NCBI RefSeq assembly: GCF_001046635.1
Contig: NZ_KQ130460.1
Span: 1-64,000, forward strand
DNA length: 64,000 bases
Direction: 5' to 3'
From: Novosphingobium barchaimii LL02
GTDB taxonomy: Bacteria > Pseudomonadota > Alphaproteobacteria > Sphingomonadales > Sphingomonadaceae
The translations under genes were made by a program, and so were the position numbers. The notes under the pieces are model-generated. The model saw nothing but the letters and a program-made list of their open reading frames with translations. It did no database searches and had not been told where the DNA came from. The first letter of the stretch is position 1. Each line of letters opens with the position of its first letter. This document shows positions 44,487 to 54,153 of the stretch, piece by piece.

Positions 44487-46657
44487 AGCCATCCGAAAAC
44501 GCCATCGATTCCCTGCTTCAAGGAACCAACGCAGACCCGTTCTCGCTTCTCGGCACCCATCCCGGACCTGATGGCACCACCTTGCGCGCGATCCTGCCGG
44601 GCGCGGAGACGGTCGAGGCGTTCAGCCTCGACGGTGCCCGTCTCGGCACTCTAGACAAGGTGGACGATCGTTTCCTCTTCGAGGCGCGCCTGCCTGTAAC
44701 GCCGCAGCCGATCCGCTACCGCTGCACCGCGCGCGGCAGCGACTGGCTGGTTACCGACCCGTACACCTTTGGTCCGGTGCTGGGCCCGGTCGACGACCTG
44801 TTGATCGCGCAAGGCACGCATTTCCGCTTGTTCGACAAGCTGGGCGCACACCTGATCGATCATGAGGGCGCATCGGGCGTCCACTTCGCCGTCTGGGCGC
44901 CCAACGCCGTGCTGGTCAGCGTGGTGGGCGATTTCAACGACTGGGACGCAGGGCGCCATGTGATGCGCAGCCGCACGGACATCGGCGTCTGGGAAATCTT
45001 CATTCCCGATATCGCCGATTACCGCGCCTACAAGTACCACATCGTCGGCGCCGATGGATCGGTGCAGCCGCTGAAGGCCGATCCGTTCGCCTTCATGGCC
45101 GAAATCCGGCCGAACAACGCCTCGATGACCGCCGTGCCCGCCAAAGTGGACTGGGGCGATGAGGGGCACCGCGCGCACTGGGCCTCGGTCGATGCGCGCA
45201 AGGTGCCGATCTCGATCTACGAGGTCCACGCAGGATCGTGGCGCCGCGATCGCTGGAACTGGTTTCTCGACTGGGACACCATGGCCGATCAGCTCATCCC
45301 CTATGTCGTCGAGATGGGCTTCACCCATATCGAGTTCATGCCGATCAGCGAGCATCCCTACGATCCGTCGTGGGGGTATCAGGCGACCGGGCTGTTCGCC
45401 CCGTCCTCGCGGTTTGGCGAACCCGCCGGCTTTGCCCGCTTCGTGGACGGCGCCCACCGTGCCGGCATCGGCGTGCTGCTCGACTGGGTGCCTGCGCATT
45501 TCCCGCAGGACGATCACGGCCTTGTCCGGTTCGACGGCACCGCGCTGTACGAACACGAAGACCCCCGACTTGGCTTCCAGCCCGACTGGAATACGCTGAT
45601 CTACAACTTCGGGCGCCGCGAAGTGCAGAGCTTCCTGCTCAACAACGCGCTGTTCTGGGCTGAGCGTTATCATGTCGACGGTCTGCGTGTGGATGCGGTC
45701 GCCTCTATGCTCTACCGCGATTATTCGCGAAAAGCGGGAGAGTGGATACCAAATCAGGAAGGCGGGCGCGAAAACTGGGAGGCGGTGGAGTTCCTGCGCG
45801 CCACCAACCGCGCGCTCTACGGCCAGCACCCCGGCTTCATGACCATGGCGGAGGAATCCACCTCCTGGCCCGGCGTCACCCAACCCGCCTATGAAGGCGA
45901 CGGCAAGGGCAAGGAGACCGCGCTCGGCTTCGGTTTCAAGTGGAACATGGGCTTCATGCACGACACGCTGCGCTACATGTCGCGCGATGCGGTGCACCGG
46001 CGTTACCACCACGATGACCTGACCTTCGGGCTAGTTTACGCTTTCTCGGAAAATTACGTGCTGCCGCTCAGCCACGACGAAGTGGTACACGGCAAGGGTT
46101 CGCTACTCGGCAAAATGAGCGGCGATGATTGGCAGAAATTTGCGAACCTTCGCGCCTATTACGCGTTCATGTGGGGATATCCTGGCAAGAAGCTTCTGTT
46201 CATGGGTCAGGAGTTCGCACAGCGCCGCGAATGGAGCGAGGAGCGCGCGCTTGATTGGGACTTGCTCGGCGCTCCAGCCCATGAAGGTATTCGTAACCTG
46301 GTGAAGGATTTGAACCGTCTCTACCGCACCAAGCCAGCACTTCATGCGGGCGATTGCGAAGGTGATGGCTTCGAATGGCTTGTGGTCGACGATTCCGAAA
46401 ATTCGGTGTTCGCTTGGCTGCGCAAGGCGCCGGGCGTGAACCCGGTGGCGGTGATCGCCAACATGACGCCGACGATGCACACGAATTACAGTGTGCCATT
46501 GCCGTTGGCGGGCAAGTGGAACGAGATCCTGAACAGCGATTCCGTGCATTACGGGGGCACTGGCAAGGGCAATCTCGGACAGGTGAAGTCGGTGGACGGG
46601 CGTGCGACAGTCACGCTGCCGCCTCTTGCGACGATAATGCTAGAATTCGCCGGTTGA
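44483..46657 (+). CDS. glgB: 1,4-alpha-glucan branching enzyme
   Basis: GlgB makes the alpha-1,6 branches of glycogen. The 724-residue GH13 enzyme has two N-terminal beta domains (about residues 1-210) and the catalytic barrel. Family motifs are DWVPAHFP, the nucleophile in LRVDAVASMLYRDY (about residue 406), the acid in MAEESTSWPG and PLSHDEVVHGKGSLL. The C-terminal beta domain is present. The start is GTG at 44483, overlapping the glgP stop (GTGA). Confidence 0.97.
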
Positions 46658-46717
46658 ACACCGGGATCAGATGACTTCAACAATCAAACGGCAGGCGCGG
46701 CCAATGGAGAGCGAACG

Positions 46718-47977
46718 ATGAGAACCCCGTCTGGGCCGCTGGCGCGCGATGCCATGGCCTACGTCCTTGCCGGCGGGCGCGGTAGCCGCCTCAAGGAATT
46801 GACCGACAACCGGGCGAAGCCTGCGGTCTATTTCGGCGGCAAGGCGCGCATTATCGATTTCGCGCTGTCGAACGCCATCAACTCGGGTATTCGCCGCATC
46901 GGCGTCGCCACGCAGTACAAGGCGCATAGCCTTATCCGGCACATGCAGCGTGCGTGGAATTTCATGCGCCCCGAGCGTAACGAGAGCTTCGACATTCTGC
47001 CGGCCAGCCAGCGCATTTCCGAACTGCTATGGTACGAAGGCACGGCGGACGCGGTCTACCAGAACATCGATATCATCGCGGTACACGATCCCAAATACAT
47101 GGTCATCCTGGCGGGCGACCACGTCTACAAGATGGATTACGAGCTGATGCTGCAGCAGCACGTCAACTCGGGCGCGGACGTGACGGTGGGCTGCCTGGTG
47201 GTGCCGCGCATGGAGGCGACCGAGTTCGGCGTCATGCACGTCGACAACGCCGACCGGATCACTGCATTCGTGGAAAAGCCGGCAGATCCGCCGGGCATTC
47301 CAGGGCAGGAGGACATGGCGCTCGCCTCGATGGGCATCTACGTCTTCAACACCGAGTTTCTGTTCGACCAACTGCGCCGCGACGCCGCCGATCCCGACAG
47401 CAAGCGCGATTTTGGCAGCGATCTCATCCCCTACATCGTCAAGCACGGCAAGGCGCAGGCCCACCGCTTCACCGACAGCTGCATCCGCGCGGCCGAGGAA
47501 ATCGGCGAATACTGGCGCGATGCAGGCACGCTGGACGCCTACTTCGATTCCAACCTCGACCTGACCGACACCGTCCCGCAGCTCGACATGTACGACCGCG
47601 AATGGCCGATCTGGTCCGACGCGGTGGTCGCCGCCCCCGCCAAGTTCGTCCACGACGAGGAAGGCCGGCGCGGCCATGCGATCTCATCGCTGATCTCCAA
47701 CGACTGCATCGTGTCCGGCGCGCTCGCCCGGCGTTCGTTGCTGATGACGGGTGTGAAGATGGGCAGTTTCTCGTGTGTAGATGAGGCCGTCATCCTGCCG
47801 TACAGCAACATTGGCCGCAGCGCGCGTTTGAGCCGTGTCATCATCGACTCCGGTGTCCGCATTCCCGAAGGCCTCGTGGTGGGCGAAGACCCCGAGCTTG
47901 ACGCCCGTCGCTTTCGACGCACCGAGAATGGAGTGTGCCTCATCACCAAGCCGATGATAGATCGACTGGGGCTGTGA
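46718..47977 (+). CDS. glgC: Glucose-1-phosphate adenylyltransferase
   Basis: GlgC makes ADP-glucose from glucose-1-phosphate and ATP, the regulated first step of glycogen synthesis. The 419-residue enzyme has the nucleotidyltransferase signature [13 protein letters not shown] (about residues 13-25), the substrate region [19 protein letters not shown] and a C-terminal left-handed beta-helix with allosteric sites. GGAG lies just before the ATG. It follows glgB by 60 bp and precedes glgA by 7 bp. Confidence 0.97.
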   Translation: MRTPSGPLARDAMAYVLAGGRGSRLKELTDNRAKPAVYFGGKARIIDFALSNAINSGIRRIGVATQYKAHSLIRHMQRAWNFMRPERNESFDILPASQRISELLWYEGTADAVYQNIDIIAVHDPKYMVILAGDHVYKMDYELMLQQHVNSGADVTVGCLVVPRMEATEFGVMHVDNADRITAFVEKPADPPGIPGQEDMALASMGIYVFNTEFLFDQLRRDAADPDSKRDFGSDLIPYIVKHGKAQAHRFTDSCIRAAEEIGEYWRDAGTLDAYFDSNLDLTDTVPQLDMYDREWPIWSDAVVAAPAKFVHDEEGRRGHAISSLISNDCIVSGALARRSLLMTGVKMGSFSCVDEAVILPYSNIGRSARLSRVIIDSGVRIPEGLVVGEDPELDARRFRRTENGVCLITKPMIDRLGL

Positions 47978-47984
47978 TGGCGGC

Positions 47985-49445
47985 ATGACGATCAAGGTCC
48001 TTTCGGTCGCTTCCGAAGCGGTCCCGTTGGTCAAGACCGGTGGGCTCGCGGATGTTGTGGGGGCGCTTCCCGGCGCTCTCGCCCCGCATGGGGTGGAAAC
48101 GACGACCCTGCTGCCCGGCTATCCATCTGTAGTCTCAGCATTGAACCGGCCGAGAGCGGTCCACGCCTGGGATTCGTTGCTTGGAACGCCGGCGCGCTTG
48201 CTCTCCGGCACGCTGGAAGGCGGCCACCCGCTGTTGGTGCTCGACGCCCCGGCGCTCTTCGCCCGTGAAGGCGCTCCCTATACCGACGCGGCAGGTCGCG
48301 ATTGGGCCGACAACTGGCAGCGTTTTGCGGCTCTTGGCCGAGCCGCGGCCGACATCGCGGGTGGCGCCTTGGTCAAGCGGGGCAAGCAGCAGAGTTTCGA
48401 CCTCGTCCACGCGCATGATTGGCAGGCCGCGCTGGCCCCCGCCTACTTGCGCTACGCACCTTATGGGGCGACCCGTACACCTTCTGTCATCACCATTCAC
48501 AACATGGCTTTCCAAGGCTGGTCCGGCCCTGAGGTTTTCCCTCAGCTCAGCCTTCCCGCAGAGGCCTGGGCTCTCGACGGCGTCGAATACCACGGAGGGG
48601 TAGGCATGCTGAAGGCAGGCCTTGCCAGCGCCAATGCGATCACCACCGTCAGCCCGACATATGCGCGAGAAATACGCTCAGCCACCTTCGGCATGGGTCT
48701 TGAGGGCGTGATCGTGGAGCGCGGTAACTCGGTTCACGGCATCCTCAACGGCATCGACGCGAAAGTATGGGATCCAGCTGGTGATCTTTCGCTTGCCGCC
48801 CGTTACAGTCATCGGTCTCTCGACAAGCGCCGGGCCAACAAACGCGCACTTGAGGCTGAGTTTGGTCTGGATGCAGGGGATGGACCACTGTTCATCGTCG
48901 TTACCCGTCTGACCTGGCAAAAGGGCATGGACGTGCTGCCTGAAGTGATCGACCATCTGGTCGGCATCGGCGGGAGGCTGGCGCTGCTCGGCTCAGGGGA
49001 TGCCACGATCGAGCGCGACCTTTTCAAAGCTGCAGCTCGTCATCCTGGCCGCATCGGTATCCGCGTGGGATATGACGAGTCGCTGTCGCATCGGATGCAG
49101 GCGGGCGGCGATGCGATTATCATCCCCTCGCGGTTTGAACCTTGCGGCCTGACGCAGCTTTACGGCCTCGCCTATGGCTGTCTGCCCGTGGTCGCGCGCA
49201 CCGGAGGTCTTGCCGACACGGTGATAGACGCCAATCCCGCCGCACTCGCTGCGGGCTGCGCGACCGGGGTGCAATTCGATGGCGTCTCCTACCACGCCCT
49301 CGCAGCGGCGCTTACCCGCACCGTAGCGCTCTATAGCCAGCAGGACGTATGGGTGCGCCTCCAGAAAAATGCGATGAAGTGCGACTTCTCGTGGAAGGCC
49401 AGCGGAAGGGCTTACGCGGACCTATATGCCGCGCTGATCGCATGA
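47985..49445 (+). CDS. glgA: Glycogen synthase (ADP-glucose)
   Basis: The GT5 enzyme extends alpha-1,4 glucan chains from ADP-glucose. The 486-residue length is normal. The N-terminal KTGGLADVVGALPGAL loop (about residues 14-29) binds ADP-glucose. The C-terminal half has TRLTWQKGMDVL and the nucleotide-sugar motif PSRFEPCGLTQLYGLAYG near residue 380. It starts seven bases after glgC and its stop overlaps the glgX start. Confidence 0.97.
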   Translation: MTIKVLSVASEAVPLVKTGGLADVVGALPGALAPHGVETTTLLPGYPSVVSALNRPRAVHAWDSLLGTPARLLSGTLEGGHPLLVLDAPALFAREGAPYTDAAGRDWADNWQRFAALGRAAADIAGGALVKRGKQQSFDLVHAHDWQAALAPAYLRYAPYGATRTPSVITIHNMAFQGWSGPEVFPQLSLPAEAWALDGVEYHGGVGMLKAGLASANAITTVSPTYAREIRSATFGMGLEGVIVERGNSVHGILNGIDAKVWDPAGDLSLAARYSHRSLDKRRANKRALEAEFGLDAGDGPLFIVVTRLTWQKGMDVLPEVIDHLVGIGGRLALLGSGDATIERDLFKAAARHPGRIGIRVGYDESLSHRMQAGGDAIIIPSRFEPCGLTQLYGLAYGCLPVVARTGGLADTVIDANPAALAAGCATGVQFDGVSYHALAAALTRTVALYSQQDVWVRLQKNAMKCDFSWKASGRAYADLYAALIA

Positions 49446-51241
49446 CCATGCTCGGCGCGCATGTTGAAGGGGGGCGGACCCGCTTCGCGGTGCGCTCGCC
49501 CCATGCGCACAGGGTCTGGCTCTGCCGCTTTGATGGAGATGTGGAAACCCGGCACTTGATGGAGCGAGGCGGGTCGGACTGGACCATTACACTACCCGGC
49601 GACTTGGCCGGTACTCGGTACGGCTATCGCGCTGCCGGGGAATGGGCGCCGGACAAGGGGCTGTGGTTCGATCCGGCCAAGCTGCTGGTAGACCCCTATG
49701 CTGTCGCATTGGACCGCCGCTTCGTGCAAGATCCTCGCTTGGCCCTCTTTGGGGAAGATACCGCGGATATCGCCCCGCGTGCGGTCGTACCTTCGCCGCT
49801 CATTGCTCTGACGCCCGAGCGCCCCCGTTTTGCCCGCGGCGGCCTTGTCTACGAACTCAATGTGCGGGCATTTACAATGCTGCACCCCGATGTGCCGGAG
49901 TCCCTGCGCGGCACAGTCGCTGCGCTGGCTCACCCGGCGGTGCTGGGTTATTTGAAGAAGATCAAAGTTACTGCCGTAGAGTTGATGCCGGTAGTCGCCT
50001 GGATCGACGAGCGTCATTTGCCGTCGCTGGGCCTCGTCAATTCCTGGGGTTATAATCCGATCGCCATGATGGCGCTTGACCCTGGCCTGTGCCCCGGCGG
50101 CGTGGCCGAACTGCGTGATACTGTTGCCGCGCTGCACGCAGAGGGGATTGGCGTACTGCTCGACCTCGTGTTCAACCACTCGGGCGAGAGCGACACGGCG
50201 GGCGGCATATTGTCGCTGCGCGGACTGGACGACGCTGCTTATTCGCGCGCGCCCAACGGTGATCTGATCAACGATACCGGCTGTGGCAATACGCTGGACT
50301 TTTCAAATCCCGCCGTGCGCCGCCTGACTGTCGATACGATGCGCCATTTCGTTGTCCATTGCGGGGTAGACGGTTTTCGCTTCGATCTAGCCCCGGTATT
50401 GGCAAGAGGCCCCGGGTTTGATCCCGCCGCCCCGATTTTCGCTGAGATTTCCGCCGACGCGTCACTGGCTGACCGCATTTTCATTGCTGAGCCGTGGGAC
50501 ATCGGTCCAGGCGGCTATCAACTCGGTCAATTTCCCGAGAACTGGCTGGAATGGAACGACCGCTTCCGCGACGATGTCCGCCGATTTTGGAAAGGTGAGG
50601 GCGGTATTGGGGCACTGGCGACGCGGCTTGCGGGTTCATCAGACATATTCGGTCAGCAAAGCGATAGGGGATGCCGATCGGTAAATTTCCTAGCTGCCCA
50701 TGATGGATTCACGTTGGCTGATATGGTCGCCTATGAACAGCGCCATAACTGGGCGAATGGTGAACAAAATCGGGACGGCCACGGCGAAAACTTCAGCTGG
50801 AACAATGGCGTTGAAGGTCCGAGTGACGACGCGGCCGTGATCGCGGCGCGAAGGGTGGATATCAAAGCCTTGCTCGGGACGCTTTTTGCATCTTCAGGTA
50901 CGATTATGCTCACCGCTGGAGACGAATTCGGTCGCACGCAGCAGGGCAATAACAATGGCTATTGTCAGGATAATGCGATCGGATGGGTTGACTGGGTGGG
51001 CCGCGATCAAGACTTGGAAAACTATGTCGGCGCCCTGTCGGCGGAGCGAGCAGCGCACCTCTCCTGCTATGAACGCTTTCCGGCACCAGTTCGTTGGCTC
51101 ACTCGCGAAGGCGGTGCAATGGCGGTTACCGATTGGGAGAGGGCGGGTGAGGGGTGGCTCAATTGCGCTGCCGAGGACGAAAATGTTCCCTTCGCCTTTC
51201 GCATCGATCGGGCTGCTCGATGCGTCAAGATCGGGCCATAA
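49442..51241 (+). CDS. glgX: Glycogen debranching enzyme GlgX
   Basis: This GH13 isoamylase-type enzyme removes the short side chains left by GlgP. An N-terminal CBM48-like domain (about residues 1-125) precedes the barrel with DLVFNHSGE, the nucleophile in DGFRFDLAPVLARG and the acid in IFIAEPWDIG. The product is 599 residues, shorter than the 650-700 usual for GlgX, mostly for lack of a full C-terminal domain. The start is the ATG at 49442 overlapping the glgA stop (ATGA). It ends the glycogen operon. Confidence 0.94.
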   Translation: MTMLGAHVEGGRTRFAVRSPHAHRVWLCRFDGDVETRHLMERGGSDWTITLPGDLAGTRYGYRAAGEWAPDKGLWFDPAKLLVDPYAVALDRRFVQDPRLALFGEDTADIAPRAVVPSPLIALTPERPRFARGGLVYELNVRAFTMLHPDVPESLRGTVAALAHPAVLGYLKKIKVTAVELMPVVAWIDERHLPSLGLVNSWGYNPIAMMALDPGLCPGGVAELRDTVAALHAEGIGVLLDLVFNHSGESDTAGGILSLRGLDDAAYSRAPNGDLINDTGCGNTLDFSNPAVRRLTVDTMRHFVVHCGVDGFRFDLAPVLARGPGFDPAAPIFAEISADASLADRIFIAEPWDIGPGGYQLGQFPENWLEWNDRFRDDVRRFWKGEGGIGALATRLAGSSDIFGQQSDRGCRSVNFLAAHDGFTLADMVAYEQRHNWANGEQNRDGHGENFSWNNGVEGPSDDAAVIAARRVDIKALLGTLFASSGTIMLTAGDEFGRTQQGNNNGYCQDNAIGWVDWVGRDQDLENYVGALSAERAAHLSCYERFPAPVRWLTREGGAMAVTDWERAGEGWLNCAAEDENVPFAFRIDRAARCVKIGP

Positions 51242-51248
51242 GGCGGTA

Positions 51249-51497
51249 CTATTTCGCTGCGATCACGATGCCTTGAAAGTTGGGGTAATGCTCGACAGTC
51301 AAATCTCTCTCTTCATTGCCGGATACCGATCCTGCAATTCTGTAATTTAACTTGCGTGCAAGGAAGATTGCTCGCTCCATCGCTTCCCGCGCTGACACGC
51401 GAGGAGCTGCAAAGTGAGCGGCCTGATGTTCACTATCTTGACCGCCTGCTGACATTTGCAAATTGACTTGCTGAGTCGATGTGGCTTCTGCGGTCAT
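51249..51497 (-). CDS. Small hypothetical protein downstream of the sugar transferase
   Basis: The 82-residue protein has no recognised family. The last 40 residues (AREAMERAIFLARKLNYRIA, then VEHYPNFQGIVIAAK) look like a folded alpha/beta segment, while the first part is polar and low-complexity. I chose the ATG at 51497; the frame is open into the sugar transferase gene. It lies 40 bp after that gene on the same strand and could belong to the same transcript. Confidence 0.5.
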   Translation of the reverse strand: MTAEATSTQQVNLQMSAGGQDSEHQAAHFAAPRVSAREAMERAIFLARKLNYRIAGSVSGNEERDLTVEHYPNFQGIVIAAK

Positions 51498-51537
51498 TGC
51501 CTGGCTGCTTTTATCCTTGGAGAAAACGCCATGTTGG

Positions 51538-52338
51538 TCAGTAGACCCCCCGCGAGGCCAGTACAGCAGGAACAGTGCGCAGGCAGATCGAGAGGTCGTA
51601 GAACAGAGACTTGCGCAGGGCGTAGAGAGCGTCGAGCCGGACGCGGGCCTCATAGGAAACCTCATTGCGACCGCTGACTTGCCACAGGCCGGTCAGACCG
51701 GGGCGAACTGAGCAATAAGCGTTGAAACGTGGCCCGTAACGGCGAATTTCGGCTTCGATGATTGGGCGCGGCCCAACGATGCTCATATGGCCGGCGAGGA
51801 TGTTGAAAAGCTGTGGCAATTCGTCGAGGCTGCTTTTGCGCAGGATCGCACCGATTGGCGTGATGCGCGGATCGCTGCGCAACTTCTGGTCGCGCTCCCA
51901 TTCCAGGCGCGCTTCCGGCGATGATTCGAGGACTGCGTTCAGCACTTCCTGCGAATTCACCACCATGCTGCGGAACTTTAGGCAGGGAAACAGCCTCCCG
52001 TCGCACCCGACCCGTCGCTGCACGAAGAGGACAGGTCCCGGCGCAGATAGCTTGATTGCGATTGCGGCCAAGATCAGGAACGGAAGGAACACCAGAATGG
52101 CAAGGAACGCTACGGTAATGTCGAACACCCTTCCGCTGGACGTAGCCCTTGCGGCTGCGTTTTCCGATCTGACGAGGCCGGCTTCATCCCCGGGCTGAAG
52201 AGTAATGAAAGGTGTTCCAGTTACACTTGCGGCGCCGCCGCGACTGGGGAGATTCTGGTAAATAGTGAAGGGTGCCACAGCCCCGTTCCCCGCTGTATCG
52301 CCATAATGAGTCGAGAGAGCTTCCATCGATCCATCCAT
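51538..52338 (-). CDS. Undecaprenyl-phosphate sugar phosphotransferase (exopolysaccharide priming)
   Basis: This 266-residue enzyme of the bacterial sugar transferase family (WcaJ/PssA/ExoY/SpsB type) starts polysaccharide repeat units by moving a sugar-1-phosphate to undecaprenyl phosphate. A single membrane helix lies at about residues 73-95. Typical cytoplasmic motifs are GPVLFVQRRVGCDGRLF, FRSMVV, ILRKSSLDELPQLFNIL and the C-terminal VRPGLTGLWQVSGRN. It is the short form without the multi-span N-terminal domain. It opens the polysaccharide locus that continues to the window end. Confidence 0.93.
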   Translation of the reverse strand: MDGSMEALSTHYGDTAGNGAVAPFTIYQNLPSRGGAASVTGTPFITLQPGDEAGLVRSENAAARATSSGRVFDITVAFLAILVFLPFLILAAIAIKLSAPGPVLFVQRRVGCDGRLFPCLKFRSMVVNSQEVLNAVLESSPEARLEWERDQKLRSDPRITPIGAILRKSSLDELPQLFNILAGHMSIVGPRPIIEAEIRRYGPRFNAYCSVRPGLTGLWQVSGRNEVSYEARVRLDALYALRKSLFYDLSICLRTVPAVLASRGVY

Positions 52339-52800
52339 CTGTTAGGTAACGGAAATCTTGCTTGGCGCCCGACATCCTTATTGGTTTATCGCATGGTAAT
52401 ACAAGTTAAAGAGTGGTCAATAAGGTCTTGCTGCAATGCGGCATGAATAATCTGTCCGATTACAATCTATTCATCGGCCCGTGTTTCGGTTTTGAAAAGC
52501 ATGCCCCCATGAATCCGCCGAATGGGCGATATTTTCAAACATCCATAATGAATGATGCGAAAAATTAATTCTTCAAACCGGATCATTCCTCGCTCCTGAT
52601 TAAAGAAGTCTCGTTCAACCCTGACTAGTCTTGGATTTATACAATCGATTGGCGTACTCGCAGGAAGCAAGGTTGATCTCGTTTACCCGAATCGCCGAAT
52701 GTTCGTGATCGCCTTGGGCTGAGACCCGGTGGAAGCCATGCGGCGACTTTGCATGGACACAATGCGAGGATTGGGGTTTCAATTGTTTCTAGAACGGGTT
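52339..52800. other. Intergenic region upstream of the sugar transferase
   Basis: About 460 bp, lower in GC than the flanks. Short open frames at 52467-52670 (minus) and 52729-52920 (plus) lack ribosome sites and recognisable sequence. The region must hold the sugar transferase promoter and the end of the type I exporter operon. No strong hairpin was found. Confidence 0.5.
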
Positions 52801-54147
52801 TCAACCCTCGCGGAATGCGCGTTTGAACTGATCGGACAGTGGCTTGAGAATGTAACTGAGCATGGTGCGGCGACCAGTTTGGATGAAAGTTTCTGCCGGC
52901 ATTCCCGGCCTCAGCCGTAATTCGCCCAGCTTGGCGATTTCCGCCCTGCCAAGCGCCACGGTTACTCGGTAGAAGGCGCTGTGGGTCGTCTTGTCGTCGG
53001 TCCGGTCAGCGGAGACATGCGTGACCGTGCCGATCAGTTCCGGCGTCGTCCGGGTGGAAAAGGCGCTGAAACGCACCGTGGCCGTTTGGCCTGCATGCAC
53101 CTGGTCGATATCCACGGGCGAAATGGTAGCTTCGACGATCATGTTGTCATCGTCAGGAACGATCTCGAGGATGGTCTGTCCTGCAGGGACGATACCGCCC
53201 ACGGTGCGATAAGCGAGCTTGTCGACTACGCCCGCCTGCGGGGCGCGGATTACCGCACGTTCGTAGCTGTCATCGGCAGCTACAAAGGCCCGACGAAGTT
53301 CGCTCACACGCGCCAAGACGTCCATCAGTTCAGCAGCTGCCGTGCTGCGCGCTTCCGCGTCGATCGATCCCATCTGCAAACGCAGTTCGCCGATGCGCGC
53401 GACACCGGAGACTGCACCTTCGCGGGCGCTGCCGGCCTCAGCCGCGAGACCTGAGGCCGAGCGTTCCAGGGCGTTCAGCCGGTCGAGCGTGGTATAGCGC
53501 TTTTGGTAGAGCTTGCGCGTGGCGTCGAGTTCGTCGTTTATAAGCGTCGCCTGATCGTTGAAGCTTTGCGCCTTGGTGCGTGAACTGGCGACATCGGCCT
53601 GGGCTTGGCTGATCCGTTGCCCCAGCTGCGCGATCATTGATCTGCGTGTATCGCGGCGGAGGATGAAGGTCTTGCGCTCCTGCTCCAACAACGCGGCGAT
53701 GTTGGGATCGCCGGCCCGGCGTGTGAGTTCGGCTGGGAAGACCACGCCAGCAGCATTATCCCGCTCGGCCGTCAATCGCGCCGCACGGGCGAGCAACTGG
53801 TCGACATTCTCGCTGGTGTAAGTCGCCGCGGCGCCGCTGACTTTCGAATCCAGCCGCATCAGCGCCTGTCCCTTTTTCACATGGGCGCCATCGCGCACCA
53901 TGATGTCAGCGACGACGCCGCCAGAGGGATGGCCGATTTCCTTCACATATGTCGAAACGGTGACCTCTCCCGGCCCGATCACGGCGCCGGTCATCGGCAG
54001 GAAAGCCGCCATTCCGCCAAGCCCGAATACTAGAGCGGCGCAGAGGAACACGCCTGCGCGCACTTCCTTGTGCAGGCTTTTTTCCGGCGCGTATGGCCCG
54101 GGAAGGACGGGCAAGGTTCCGGTTTGCATGACGATCTGTTGGGACAC
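52801..54147 (-). CDS. prsE: Type I secretion periplasmic adaptor (HlyD/PrsE family)
   Basis: The 448-residue membrane fusion protein links the ABC exporter to TolC. An N-terminal membrane helix (about residues 32-55) leads to the biotinyl-lipoyl half-motif VSTYVKEIGHPSGGVVADI (about 83-101), a long coiled-coil hairpin (about 110-290) and the C-terminal beta-barrel (APQAGVVDKLAYRTVGGIV). Homologues are PrsE of Rhizobium and AtrB of sphingan producers. It is the last gene of a six-gene operon and follows the ABC gene by 6 bp. Confidence 0.93.
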   Translation of the reverse strand: MSQQIVMQTGTLPVLPGPYAPEKSLHKEVRAGVFLCAALVFGLGGMAAFLPMTGAVIGPGEVTVSTYVKEIGHPSGGVVADIMVRDGAHVKKGQALMRLDSKVSGAAATYTSENVDQLLARAARLTAERDNAAGVVFPAELTRRAGDPNIAALLEQERKTFILRRDTRRSMIAQLGQRISQAQADVASSRTKAQSFNDQATLINDELDATRKLYQKRYTTLDRLNALERSASGLAAEAGSAREGAVSGVARIGELRLQMGSIDAEARSTAAAELMDVLARVSELRRAFVAADDSYERAVIRAPQAGVVDKLAYRTVGGIVPAGQTILEIVPDDDNMIVEATISPVDIDQVHAGQTATVRFSAFSTRTTPELIGTVTHVSADRTDDKTTHSAFYRVTVALGRAEIAKLGELRLRPGMPAETFIQTGRRTMLSYILKPLSDQFKRAFREG

Positions 54148-54153
54148 GGGACT

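Noticed and set aside
52467-52920. Two short ORFs upstream of the sugar transferase
   Set aside because: No ribosome sites, no recognisable sequence and lower GC typical of intergenic DNA.
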